From Aplectana chamaeleonis (taxonomy: Eukaryota; Nematoda; Chromadorea; Rhabditida; Cosmocercidae), in contig JAPDOI010001849.1 of the NCBI GenBank assembly GCA_029168955.1, positions 1 to 64,000 on the forward strand: DNA of 64,000 nucleotides. Reading direction: 5' to 3'. Shown piece by piece: positions 28,486 to 42,679 of the stretch. A program made the translations under genes and the position numbers. Under the pieces are notes generated by a model. It was not told the DNA's origin, did no database searches, and saw only the letters and a program-made list of their open reading frames with translations. The first letter of the stretch is position 1; every line of letters begins with the position of its first letter.

Positions 28486-29204
28486 TTTAAAATTCACGAT
28501 TTTTTTCATAGCTCGAGAACCACAAAGCGGATTTTTCTGAAATTTGGGCAGTGTTAAGAACCTTTACTGCTCTACATGTCGTGAAAATGCCAAGTTCGGA
28601 ACTATCTTCCAAACCGATATTCTGTAACGAGGGGTTTGCGCAGAAGCAATCCTTTTCCAAAGCAGGTGCGCGCTTCGCGCGCACCACACTTAGACCCGTT
28701 TTGATCATTATCATTCGGCCGAGTGATAGCGACAAAATCAGGTCTATTTTCCCCCTCAAATTCCCCAAGAACAAATTACAGCGAAGGTTCTTTGAAACAG
28801 TTGATTAGGGAGACAATTGTGAGAGTTTCCCCTCACGGTGATTTTCTTGGCCTCCCCCCAAACATGATGAGCTCGAAAGCAAAGCTGCAACGGTTATGTA
28901 AATTGAGCAGTCTTGATGTGGTCTCGCACTTCTCGGTTCGTGGGGAATATATGCCTTCGCGGACTGTGTGGGGTGCCTCTATCCAGATTTCAGGGAAGAT
29001 AAGAAGCTTCTCTGTAACCCAGAGTCGGAGATCATGATTTCCATCCCTGTCCTTGATCAGTTATCTAAGGACGGATCTGTCAAAAGCAGCGAATCTTGGC
29101 GGAACTGGTTCTTGATCACTCAAGTAACAATGGATGCTTTGGTGAAGTTTGGGGTGGACAAAACACCGGGTTGTGACGTCATCGCTGCCTGACAGGACCG
29201 AGTT
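28486..29204. other. Intergenic
   Basis: No supported exon. It may contain unrecognisable remains of the retrotransposon whose C-terminus follows. Confidence 0.3.
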
Positions 29205-29440
29205 CTCTTTACAGTCTTGAAGACCACCCAAAGAGTTATGGAGAGACGACTCGAAAGAAATAGAGGCAACAACCGCTAATCGGTGAGAAACTCTAAAGAA
29301 TGCCTGAAATTTGTGACTCGCCGACTCACATAGAGACCAAGAAATACAGATGGGCTGCGCATGTCGTGCGCCGAACCGACGACAGGTGGAACACCAGAAT
29401 CACCTACTTTTATACCGAGATGTCAAAGCAACTCTCGGCC
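29205..29440 (+). pseudogene. C-terminal remnant of non-LTR reverse transcriptase
   Basis: The frame reads TTQRVMERRLERNRG, then KKYRWAAHVVRRTDDRWNTR. The latter is the conserved tail motif (R-WAGH-RR-DDRW) found downstream of RT in endonuclease-RT retroelements. In-frame stops are present. Same strand and apparent family as 24859-25925. Confidence 0.6.
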
Positions 29441-31900
29441 GACGCGGAACGCTCAGGTTCCAATAGTCATTCAGACGGAGAGGTTTACCACACTGGATTA
29501 CTATCGCAGTTTCCAGTTCATACAAACCGAGGCCGGATTCGAACAGGGTATAATCTTCCGCATTCCCTGGGAAAGTGCGGATAATTATGCCTTGCTGCGC
29601 CTTCATACCCGGTGTATATTCGTTGAAGAATCCGGAATCTGGAGCGAATGTGATTCACATTGAGAAGATCCGAGGAAGGTGGATTATCAAAGAATCAAAG
29701 TATCAAAGCTGGAGCAGGAAGATATACGCACTACCTATGGATATAGTAGCGTCAGTTTGTATCTAGCACTAGTTGACCCTTGCTATGAAAAGCAGACTCA
29801 TCCAGTACAACCGCTGCCGACTACTGTTTTGTCGGTCTGCTTGGAAAGAAAAAGCGTTCGCAGTTATTGCTTCCAGTTGGAAGAGTCAGTACCAGTCGCA
29901 AGAGATGAAATACTTTGTGTTGTGACACCATTTCATTGAATCCTGTGGGATATGCGTGGCTTGGAGACAGATGATGTGTTGGTACACAGGCAAACATAGG
30001 CTGAGTGGGCACTTCGGTCACTGGCGAATACAGACAACCACCAAAGAATCTCGGTTGTGGTACCATTGACAACCAAGCATGCCTCGCCCACTTTCCCTCG
30101 CGCTTGCTGCGCCCTCCACCCTGGCTTTCGCCACGGAGACACAAAGAAGAGGACGTTACTGTTGTGTTCTCGACTGGCATCTGTCAGATGAGCGAGGTTT
30201 TGCTGCATAATCTGGCAAACATCGGCCACGACCGCTTCGTCTTTAGGGATGCTGAGATTAAAATCACAAACTGAGAATGCATATCCTGCAGTAAAAATTC
30301 TTTGAGTTTAACCAGTATTTCTATTCCCTAAAATCGGGAACAGTTCGAACGCTCACTCTTTTGATAAAACTTCGGTTTGCCTAAAAAAATTACTGGATGC
30401 AGTACTAATCTGCTGATTAAACATATGATAAAGAAGAAAAAGCAAAGCAAACTCTATAAAAAATGAGTACCTTCAAGCAAAAGTGGCTTGATGCTGACAG
30501 AAACGTTCCTACAAAAAGAAACATTAGGCAAGTGGAGTGGGCGAGTCTACAAAAAAATTAACAATGCTTCTGGAGAACCAATTCCCGTAGCTGAAATTTT
30601 GAATTCACGAAATCAACTCGTGTTATTCTTCAGAGAAGAGCTTTGTGGTTTTCGAAAGGAGCTTGCTCCGGTTATTCTAGTACCGGTGGAGATATTTATA
30701 CCTATTATCGAAAAGAAGACATAAAGTCTGAGCCACATAAACGGTTTCCTTTCGCTGATCAGAAAAGTGAACTGGTGAAAGTACAGAAGCATGTGAACCC
30801 TTCCAAACAAGTGAGACTTTTATCGAGAGGCATCAAGCTCTTCCGTGCGAAATAGAGCAACGGTTTGATATTGAGATTTGAAAGTTTTTGCCAAGTGAAT
30901 AAGTTCTCAGGAAATTTTGTTAATTTTTTGAAGATTCGCACATCTCCTTTTACTGTTGCTCCTTTGTTTGGAACGTTTATGTCTGCCCAGAACCACCTCT
31001 GGCTGAAACAGCTCCTTTTTGATAGAATTACTCACTTATTTGAAAATAAGTGGTGACCCACGAGAAGTCTCCAAGGTTTTCCCATTTGTACTGATTGATT
31101 TTATTACAGTAAGTAGCCTATTTGTTGACGAGTTCCTCTGTACGACCTCATTAAAGAAAGTACAGCCTACAAAGTTTTCACCGATTCGATCCAAGAAAAA
31201 GATCCATAACTTTAGTGACACCTTTATATTATAACGTTCTCCGCGAGTGTTTTCCTGGAGACTCCATGGGAATGCTCTGACTTCTGAAAGCGCTAGCTTT
31301 CGTTCTTCACTGGGATTTCAAGTGCTCCTCCTCAAACTAAGTTTGCACTCATCCCTGTATTGTACGGCCAAAGCTATAAATGGGTCCATCCCGCGGAGAC
31401 GCAGAGATAGATAGTTTGCACTTTAGCCGGGCCGAGAGAATGCCGGACCGGCTGGCAGCGCCTTTCTTTTCGTCCTCTGCGCTCATCATACTGACTCGGA
31501 CACCCCGCGTGCCGAGTTGTCAATGCTCCGGAGACCACGAATCTCGCCTCTGAGGGAAGTGCAAACAATATTCTATCCAGACTGTCCGTAATCAACAATG
31601 GACTCTAATTTGATTTCAACGGTTTTGTGTTCATTAGACCTGATCAGTTTCAGCATCAAATCAAAGGTATTGAGCATTAGTGTAAAATAAATCTGCATTG
31701 CGAATGGTCGTTTTCGTCGCAATGGATATCTCGGACGCCTGTAAAGAATGAATAAACATGGAAATTTCCGATGTGTTACAGATTCCAACATGAGAACGGC
31801 TTCTCTGAATAAATGAGGTGCTTCGCCGAAGGAACAACAGAAGCAGCACAAAAAGCTATTGCCATTAACATTCCCGCCGCTTTCCGCCACCACCCTTGTA
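29441..31900. other. Intergenic, nothing firm
   Basis: Short open frames here have no motif I recognise. Weak inverted ends (AGTTTGCACTT / AAGTGCAAAC) at 31411 and 31569 could bound a small MITE. Confidence 0.3.
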
Positions 31901-31920
31901 GACAACAGACTCTGTTTCAG

Positions 31921-32133
31921 ATGAAGTCCGTCCTCGTGATTACTGCGTTTCTTCCACTCTCGGTGATAGCAGTGATATGTGTTAGATCGGAAGTTGGAAC
32001 AAACGAGGCTTCCTATACTGATATGGACGGTGTGAAGTCACTAAATGCTCACCACAAGGCGGCCTTGAAAGAGATATCCTATGGCATCAAGGCGGATAAA
32101 AGTGGACAGATCTATGCAAATCCTTTCGATGAC
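31921..32133 (+). CDS. First exon of a putative secreted protein (unknown family)
   Basis: The ATG follows directly after CTGTTTCAG, a perfect nematode 3' splice or trans-splice acceptor. The exon starts with a signal peptide (MKSVLVITAFLPLSVIAVI) and continues with a hydrophilic stretch to FDDFIK. There AAG|GTACTT is a possible donor at 32134. A second, similar segment (YFDEFVK, then AAG|GTATCG at about 32177) follows in the same frame, so the exon might extend there. No continuation was found downstream, where repeats take over. The gene may be partial or the next exon may be beyond recognition. Confidence 0.45.
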
Positions 32134-32179
32134 TTTATCAAGGTACTTCTTTATAGCTATTTTGATGAGTTTGTAAAGG

Positions 32180-32561
32180 TATCGGTTTTCATAACTAGTT
32201 ATTTTGTCTCGCATTTCGTCCAACTGGAGCTGTTAATCGCCACGGGAACCTTCTAAGTGTCGGTGGCTGGAAACAAAGGTGTGAGTGTCGACCCGGGAAA
32301 TCGGGAAAAATTCGTAAAAATCGCTGTCTAAACCCAAGACTGGTGAAAGTGCAGGCTAGGGATTTCCAAGTTACTGTGTGGATCATTGCTCATTATTAGC
32401 TACTGGAATGCATACATGCAGTCGGCGCAGATCGACTTGATTGTGAGACTCTGGGTTCCTTATTGTGCGTTGGCGCAAACTCGGTGCGCACATGTTATAA
32501 GGTTAGTGCGGATCTCAAAATAGCTGTGCTATCCGAGCGGAATGTATGGTTTCCGTATTAG
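32180..32561. other. Intergenic with MITE remnant
   Basis: Contains a GCGCAAACTCGGTGCGC-type core near 32470 related to the hairpin at 24699; otherwise nothing recognised. Confidence 0.3.
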
Positions 32562-32684
32562 ATTCAGTCTAACGCATGGACCAGGCTACTTGCCATGCGG
32601 TATTGGCGGCATCACCGGCCAACGAGTTTGCAATCGCGCGTGGCCATCTGCCGTCGCGGTCCCGTCCATTCACCAGACTAAATT
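32562..32684. repeat. Dispersed repeat, second copy of the 9641 family
   Basis: Shares ATTCAGTCTAACG, a GACCAGGC block, CCGTCCATTCACCAGACTAAA and flanking ATGGTTTCCGT with 9641-9779. It is diverged. Confidence 0.5.
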
Positions 32685-33087
32685 AATTACATGGACTCTA
32701 TATGCGCTGATTAATAAAATGTATTCTTGATGCTTCCACTTTATTGATTGCATGCTAACTCAATAGTGGGCGATTTCGCACACAAGCACTCGGGCTTCTT
32801 CAGTTCACTCAGATACCGATTTTCGGCCTCAACTGCGAATTCTGTTTTTTATTGAGCTCTCATATCCAGGCTGACACTTGGAAAACCTTGCTTACGTTTT
32901 CTGCCACCGACACTGATGTGTTTCCCATGCGTGAATACTACGTTTGATGTGAGTCTATTCGTTGCTTGTGGTACCCTCCCTCATTCGCAGTCACCTGATC
33001 TCATTGCCTCACTACTTCCCTTAACAAAAATATCCTATCTCTAGATATAAAACTCTTAGATAAACTTTATTATTTTTATTATTATTG

Positions 33088-33110
33088 TGGTGAGCGCGAA
33101 GCGCTCACCA
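33088..33110. other. Perfect 10-bp hairpin
   Basis: TGGTGAGCGC and GCGCTCACCA surround a GAA loop. A T-rich run (TTATTATTG) precedes it. Function unknown. Confidence 0.5.
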
Positions 33111-33629
33111 GATTTGGCTTTGATTCGCCATCGCGCAACCCCCTGATCTCAGTATCAGGGTCCAGAGTGAACGTAGGAAGTCCGTTCTTTTTGCATTTAA
33201 TATACTTTAGAAAGTTGAATAACTGTTCAAAAAATGGTCTGGAATGGTTACCTGAGATTCGAGAAAAATTGTCAAAACCACGTGATTTTGGTCGAAAAAA
33301 GGGTTCATCTCCTTTTTTTTTCACTTGGCGTACATGATCTTGTTGGAACACTTATCGTTGAGCTAGAAAGCTGATTTTTGGCCAGAAAGTTTGTTATGAT
33401 TGCCGTTAGCTCCTGACAAAATTTGAAGTTGGTAGCTCAATTTTTGCGGGACCTCAAAATTGAGGGTCAAGTGAGACAAAAACACGTAAACATGTTATTA
33501 CAAACCATCCGACGTTTACTCATTCGTAAAAATGATCTAATGAAATAAACACCGTCACTGATAGGCATTTGTTTAGGATTGAATGCTTCAATCAATACGG
33601 CGGGATCTTGGATGTATTTTTTTAGAACG

Positions 33630-34255
33630 CCGCACGGTGTGAATCAGAAGAAATCCACAGAACGCCTTAGATAGTGTGCGGAACCCCAGTAGGGGTGCGC
33701 AAGACGCTGTAGAAAGTGTGCGGGACCCCAGTAGGAGTGCGCAGAACGCCGTAGAAAGTGTGTGGGACCCAAATAACAGTGCTTCGGACGCCGCAGAAAA
33801 TGTGTGGGACCCAAATAACAGTGCGTAGGACGCCGTAGAAAACGTGTGGGACCCAAATAACAGTGCGTCGGACGCCGTAGAAAGTGTGTGGGACCCAAAT
33901 GAGAATGCGTCGGACGCCGTAGAAAGTGTGCGGGACCCAAATGAGAGTGCGTAGGACGCCGTAGAAAATGTGTGGGACCCAAATGAGAGTGCGTAGGACG
34001 CCGTAGAAAATGTGTGGAACCCAAATAACAGTGCGTCGGGCGCCGTAGAAAGTGTGTGGGACCCAAATGAGAGTGCGTCGGACGCCGTAGAAAGTGTGTG
34101 GGACCCAAATGAGAGTGCGTCGGACGCCGTAGAAAGTGTGTGGGACCCAAATGAAAGTACGTTGGACGCCATAAAAACTGTGAGGTGACCAAGTGGAAGT
34201 GAGCAAGACGCCGTAGAAAGTTTGCGGGATCCAAATACAAGCACGCCCATGCCGA
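33630..34255. repeat. 42-bp minisatellite, about 14 units (related to 26850 array)
   Basis: Units with GCCGTAGAAAGTGTGTGGG and ACCCAAATGAGAGTGCGTC repeat every 42 bp. All three minus-strand frames stay open through the array (up to 261 codons) because the unit has no stop and is a multiple of three. I therefore do not call a gene. By hand, one consensus unit matches the reverse complement of the 26850 unit at 30 of 42 positions without gaps. Confidence 0.9.
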
Positions 34256-34550
34256 TAATTTTTTCCGCAGGGCTACCGTAATCATTCTTGAACAAAACAT
34301 GATAACGAACGATAACACACGCTCATAACATGCGGGGTATAAAAGGGGAGAGGACGGTATGCAGTCATTCACACACCGCTCTCTTCGAGAAGCCACTGGG
34401 AAGTGGCTGAGGAGGTCGAAATTGTGCAAAGATGATGGTTGGCTATAACGATGTGCTCATATCCAGGCTGACACTTGGAAAACTTCCGAAGGAGGGTTAC
34501 GGTAGCCCTGCGGAAAAAATGATCGGCATGAGCGTGCTTGTGACCCAAAT
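34231..34550. repeat. Inverted repeat around a promoter-like spacer
   Basis: Left arm 34231-34283 and right arm 34495-34550 mirror each other (CAAGCACGCCCATGCCGAT, CCGCAGGGCTACCGTAA). The right arm continues into a degenerate copy of the 42-bp unit. The array is thus part of a foldback structure. The 210-bp spacer has TATAAAAG (34338-34345) and TCATTC 27 bp later. Confidence 0.6.
34338..34370 (+). promoter_or_regulatory. Candidate TATA/Inr core promoter
   Basis: TATAAAAG, with an initiator-like TCATTC at 34365-34370, matches the spacing of the candidate at 10857-10893. Transcription would run away from the large array into the right arm. There is no recognised gene. Confidence 0.35.
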
Positions 34551-34713
34551 GGGTGTGCGCAGAGCGCCGTAGAACGTGTGCAGGACATCAGTGCGAGCGT
34601 GCAGGACGTCATAGAAGGGGGGAGGGCAGGGCATCAGTGGGTTTGCTTTGAATTAACACCACCAGGCATAAACCATGTTAGAAAGGAAACCTTCAGGAAA
34701 AATAAATGAAATT

Positions 34714-35384
34714 CCTGAAAGTTTAGGTTCCTGGCAAAAGTAAAGATTTGGCATGGCCGTCTTTTCGAAATTTTGGAAATATACTCAGGTAAAAGGGGAA
34801 GGTGAAGAAAAATGGAAAAAGTTTTGAAATATTCCTGAGAACGATTTGGCGTAGAATAATTTGATTTTTAGGAAATGTAATGAAATAGTTGAAAGTATGA
34901 TTTGGCAGTCGAGTTTGAACCAACTATTTACAAGAGTTGTGCGAAACGAGAGATCGCATTGTATGAGCTTATCCGTAGAACATATCAAAGCAAAATCACG
35001 CGTGATAAGGCAAGCAGTAAAAGCTCGTTTGTGAGCTGGAATGCCGCGATCTTCACGTTTTAAGTGAAGTAAAATCAAGTGTTTGTTTCATATCACGCGT
35101 GATTTTGCTTTGATATGTTCTACGGATAAGCTCATACAATGCGATCTCTCGTTTCGCACAACTCTTGTAAATAGTTGGTTCAAACTCGACTGCCAAATCA
35201 TACTTTTAACTATTTCATTACATTTCCTAAAAATCAAATTATTCTACGCCAAATCGTTCTCAGGAATATTTCAAAACTTTTTCCATTTTTCTTCACCTTC
35301 CCCTTTTAACTGAGTATATTTCTAAAATCTCGAAAAAACGGCCATGCCAAATCTTTACTTTTGCCAGGAACCTAAACTTTCAGG
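34714..35384. mobile_element. Foldback element with ~294-bp near-identical arms
   Basis: Arms 34714-35007 and 35091-35384 are almost perfect reverse complements around an 83-bp spacer. The inner edges are CACGCGTGATA / TATCACGCGTG. The high arm identity suggests recent origin or conversion. It has no coding capacity; the mirrored open frames are artefacts. The retrotransposon's 3' end touches its right end. Confidence 0.8.
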
Positions 35385-38826
<3,442 letters not shown>

Positions 38827-39375
38827 TATTACACAAGCGAGAGCTTATGTGAAGGTATACAGATACAATTCAACAACACAGTGTCATGATTAGAGAATAT
38901 CTCCAACCACTTAATCCGGATCATTTGTCAATCTTCTAGGCCTCAGTTTTTTGCGGACGAAATTTTTGAAAAAGTTGAAGTTGCGTGAGACAGTCTCAAA
39001 CTCACCGAGACTTTCAAACGTTGGAATTGTTCTGTTGGTGAAGAAAAAGTGTCTGCAGTTTTGATTAGTTGAACAACGTTGGAATTTGATCTCATCTCCC
39101 CGTGTGCTGGAAACTCTCAAGGTAACAAAATCATGCGAATTTAGACCGAACTCAGGGTTCAAAAGGATATTATGCAGAGGAAGTAAATCATTTATTTCCC
39201 TTCTATGAGCCAAAGCTCTGAGAGCAAAGATTTCATTCCTGTCAGATGATGAACGCATCTGCTCATACGGGATGAAACCGTGCATTCTCATAATCAATTT
39301 TCTCGTAAAACAGTTCTGCACTTTTTCTATTTTGCTTATATTCTTTAGTTTAAACGGATTGAAAACTTCAGGTAG
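38827..39375 (-). pseudogene. 5'-truncated non-LTR retrotransposon, RT C-terminal end
   Basis: The minus strand reads EVFNPFKLKNISKIEKVQ, then NCFTRKLIMRMHGF, SSSDRNEIFALRALAHRREI, NDLLPLHNILL and a C-terminal FFFTNRTIPTFESL. This is the conserved region downstream of the RT in CR1/jockey-type elements. The frame is open from about 39380 to a stop at 38911, followed by an ~85-nt 3' UTR and the (AAT)n tail. The 5' RT domain is absent, the usual result of incomplete reverse transcription. Which clade it belongs to is uncertain. Confidence 0.7.
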
Positions 39376-39865
39376 CTTTCATGTTGGGGCTGTCACAGTG
39401 CGAGCTGTCAAAGTTCTTCTGAAGCTTTATTCTTGGCGCATCCCCCTGCTTACATGGATTTCTGGGTACGAGATCATCAATGACTTGTTGTGAGCTAGCG
39501 TTAGCCAGGATGGTGGTGTAAGGCCTTTCCAAGAGATGTTTGCAGAGCCCGCTTCAATCCTCCGTACATGCACAGTAAGAACTCTTTTGCGCGCATACGT
39601 ATTGAGAACTCCCTTTCAAATATCACGAACAAGTTGCCACGCATGTTATGGTGGTATGAATAAGATGTGGTGAAGCAGCTGGAAGCTGTCGCAATAACCC
39701 ACCAGGTCCTTGTGATGACAAAGAACAATGGAATTTGCTTGTACTGTTTTCAATCCTCTATTTTTATTTTCAAACTCATTTGATTCTGATTGCCCGTAGC
39801 CTGTTGATGATCGTCCCGCTAACGAGCACAAGTTTTTTGGGTTGTCTACAGGTACGCTGAGAGTT

Positions 39866-40035
39866 TCGGCCGAGAAATAGCTGCGAAATGCCTGCTTGCC
39901 GCGTAATAGCCGCGAAATTGCCGCCAAATAATGCTTTCCACAAAATAGCCGAGTAATAGCAACTAAATATAGCGGGCCGCGAAATAGCCGCCAAATAACG
40001 CTCGGCGCCAAATAGCCGAGAAATAATGCTCTCCA
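39866..40035. repeat. CGCGAAATAGCCGCCAAATAA-type short repeats
   Basis: The 13-mer CGCGAAATAGCCG and variants recur irregularly here. The same motif recurs at 40290-40312, 50439-50520 and 51695-51905. Confidence 0.6.
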
Positions 40036-40088
40036 GGTAGATATACGGCGCATTCCAGAGGCATCATTCAGACGTCAGCACCTTCGCC

Positions 40089-40110
40089 GGTTCAATTACC
40101 CAAGTTTGAG
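40089..40110 (+). ncRNA. SL1-like leader sequence
   Basis: GGTTCAATTACCCAAGTTTG plus AG matches the nematode SL1 leader at 21 of 22 bases (T to C at position 5). It is followed by a good donor, GTACGT. The next 100 nt contain several small GC hairpins (GCCTCTGGAGGC, GGCTCGGCGAGCC) and end in a T9 run. No canonical AATTTTTGG Sm site is seen. It could be a variant SL RNA gene, a pseudogene, or a retrocopied mRNA 5' end. Confidence 0.5.
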
Positions 40111-40491
40111 GTACGTGGACTTCGTTCAGCCTCTGGAGGCCCCGCCCAACCGCTGGCGGCCCCAGATGGTGGCTCGGCGAGCCGGCGACTGTTGCGTCCT
40201 GGTTTTTTTTTACTTTTAAACAATTCTCGGTTATATCTTGGGTATTTCCTGACTACTTCGTTTCCGTTGCTTGAAAATTCGAGACATTGCCGCGAAATAG
40301 CCGGGAATTAGTCCACCAGGATATACCGTGCGTACATGTTGCGATATTCATGAAACTTCGGAAGCCACCCGGGAAGTCCGAAGTTCACTATGTACCTGGT
40401 GTGGCAGACGGAAATGTTTTACCTCACGGGTAGGCAGTTCACCGTCAGCCGGACGATGCCGCCCGCTGCGTTCCGTCCGCTGGAGTTCGTT

Positions 40492-40680
40492 TCATTTGTG
40501 TCGTGTGAGAGCAGTATTATCGGAGAAGCTGAACTTGGAGAGGTTCTTGCTCTCTGTGGGTATGCCACTGTCACACCAATCTAGTTCCAAAACATTGTAT
40601 TCGAGAGCTGCAGTTAGGGCTTCGGTGAACCGACGGACTCTCTTATCGAGGAGTACGTTTAGCTCCATGTGGTACATCTT
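40492..40680 (-). pseudogene. Possible exon of unknown protein
   Basis: The minus strand reads HMELNVLLDKRVRRFTEAL and then LELDWCDSGIPTESKNLSKF. Composition looks like real protein, and a neighbouring frame upstream (LLQHAKRMQPKLAKLKTYF, about 40700-40830) is similar. The two are out of frame with no credible intron between them. Function unknown; it may be chance. Confidence 0.2.
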
Positions 40681-40830
40681 TATCCCCTTATTAAGATGGA
40701 CGACTTATGTTGAAGTATGTCTTGAGTTTTGCAAGTTTAGGTTGCATTCTTTTAGCGTGTTGAAGTAGGCACACTCCAACACGTAATAAAGCTTCCCATT
40801 CTGTTTTCAGTGTAATACTTTCGATTGCTT

Positions 40831-41992
40831 TGAAGTAGTTGATACAGCACATCAGGAGGGGTTGGATCTTCGAATAAAAAGAAAATTTGCTGCTACTGCT
40901 ACAAGCAAGTTGTATGATAATGCATACAAACATTAGACAAGGTTTTTCTATATTAATGTGACCCTTTTTCAATGTGGAATGTTTCAGGGCTGTACCGAGT
41001 GTAGGATACGTCTCTCCTACCTGCTGGCTCGAAGGCCAGGAGAAAGAGCCAGTGCTGTGAAACAGCTCACCGTTAGTTCTCAAATGGTTCAGAAATGTTG
41101 TGGTACATTCGCAAGTTCTGTGAACTATTCAGGGGTTCGATTCGTCTGGCGAGAAAACAGTCGAAGTCGACTACATGTTAGAGTTTGGAAAAGGTCTCAT
41201 TCTCAGATATGTGATACTTGAGCCGAGTTCTTTCGAATACACTGTGAAAATGTGCAAGGCACACAAAGTGCAATCTGTTGACTGGAAAGGTTTCCTTACT
41301 GGCAAGTGGAACGATGTCGTCTGAGTTTCCGTTTTCTTGTTGTCCAAAACTCATAACTCAACAATGTATTGTTTTTACGAGAGGTGTATTTTTTGCTACA
41401 GCAGTAAAATTATTAGAAGATTATTATGAACCACGTCACGACTATACAGCGAGAAAGTTTAGATACACCCCAGGCCTCTCCACAATTCCAGGAACAATGT
41501 CCTTTCCCCATATCGAATGTGGATGCAGCCCACTTTTGCTTCTTGATCAATCTCCGAATTTGTCAGATTTTTTGACACTCTTAGCAGACCTCCAGTTGCA
41601 ACAGGTAGGTCATCCGCCGTTAACGACGTCATGGCTGACGAAAGAGATCCATTAATGATATGATGTTCTATCGACCTGCTAATGTGTTATGATGACGACG
41701 ATATCAAAACCGAATAGCAGACTATAATTTCTGCAGAACAGTATGTTGTGAAGCATTCATTCGTATTCAGCAATTTGTCATGCACATAGTCAACATGATT
41801 TTCTGTACAGCAAAATTACCCGGTCTTGAGTATCTTTCTCCTTAAATTTCTGACTTCCATTAAAGGCACGATGATTTTCGTTCCCGAGTTTTCCACTCAA
41901 AATTATGCCTTGGCCACCAAGTGCTTCCAAAATTACGAAGAAACGGCGAGAAACACACTGAAACGTCTTATTTCAGTGTCATTCTTCTCTGC
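40831..41992. other. Intergenic
   Basis: No gene or element recognised. Confidence 0.35.
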
Positions 41993-42168
41993 CCTGGGGT
42001 GCGTTCCAAGAACATTCCCATGGCAAAACGCGTCCATGGAATCGTAGCCACGGCAACGTGGGAGCAATTTTAAGCTACAATTTGCATCCATGGAAACCAA
42101 ATTTACAGATGGGGAGGTTGTTTTCCCTCCCACAGCGTCTTGGGAACGTTCTTGGAACGCACTCCTGG
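41993..42168. mobile_element. Small MITE with ~30-bp TIRs
   Basis: CCTGGGGTGCGTTCCAAGAA at the left mirrors TTCTTGGAACGCACTCCTGG at the right, with nested CCATGG motifs inside. It has no coding capacity. Confidence 0.7.
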
Positions 42169-42679
42169 ACTAGTAGTCCAGTTGGATGAACATGTTCACT
42201 GTGGTCGTCACTGGTGAAAAATGGGGCGATTCGAAAATGGAAGAATATTTTAGGCAAAAAAATATATAAATTGAGGTCCAAAGGAGAGAGGGAGCAATAG
42301 AGAGAAAAAATTGTAAAAAGGGGACCCACAAAAGATTTCATTTTCACAGCGAGCAGTTCCTGTGAGAGTGAAGAGACGGGGTGTGAGTGGAGAGTTTCGT
42401 GCCCTTCCGGTGCGTTTTCCTTGATTTCTTCGTCATTTCAGTTCTATCCGGGGGCTAAACAATCGATTTAGCGATTAATCTCAAAATCGAAGGTTATCGG
42501 GGAAACTGCCTTTAGGCACCAATTTTCGCACTCTAATATGCATTTCGGTTGCTCTTTTACTGATATTTAAATATTGTTTAGCACGAAAGCAGTAGTTGTC
42601 GTGTTAAAATTGATTTTCCTTTCAAATGAGAGGTATTAATGGTATTAGAAATTCTAAGACTAATCACTCTTTTAAGGAG

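Noticed and set aside
33644..34429. 261-codon minus-strand open frame
   Set aside because: It runs through the 42-bp array, where all three frames are open because the unit is a stop-free multiple of three. No start context or splice sites support a gene.
34785..35313. Two near-identical open frames of 97 and 76 codons on opposite strands
   Set aside because: They mirror each other because of the foldback arms; there is no independent coding evidence.
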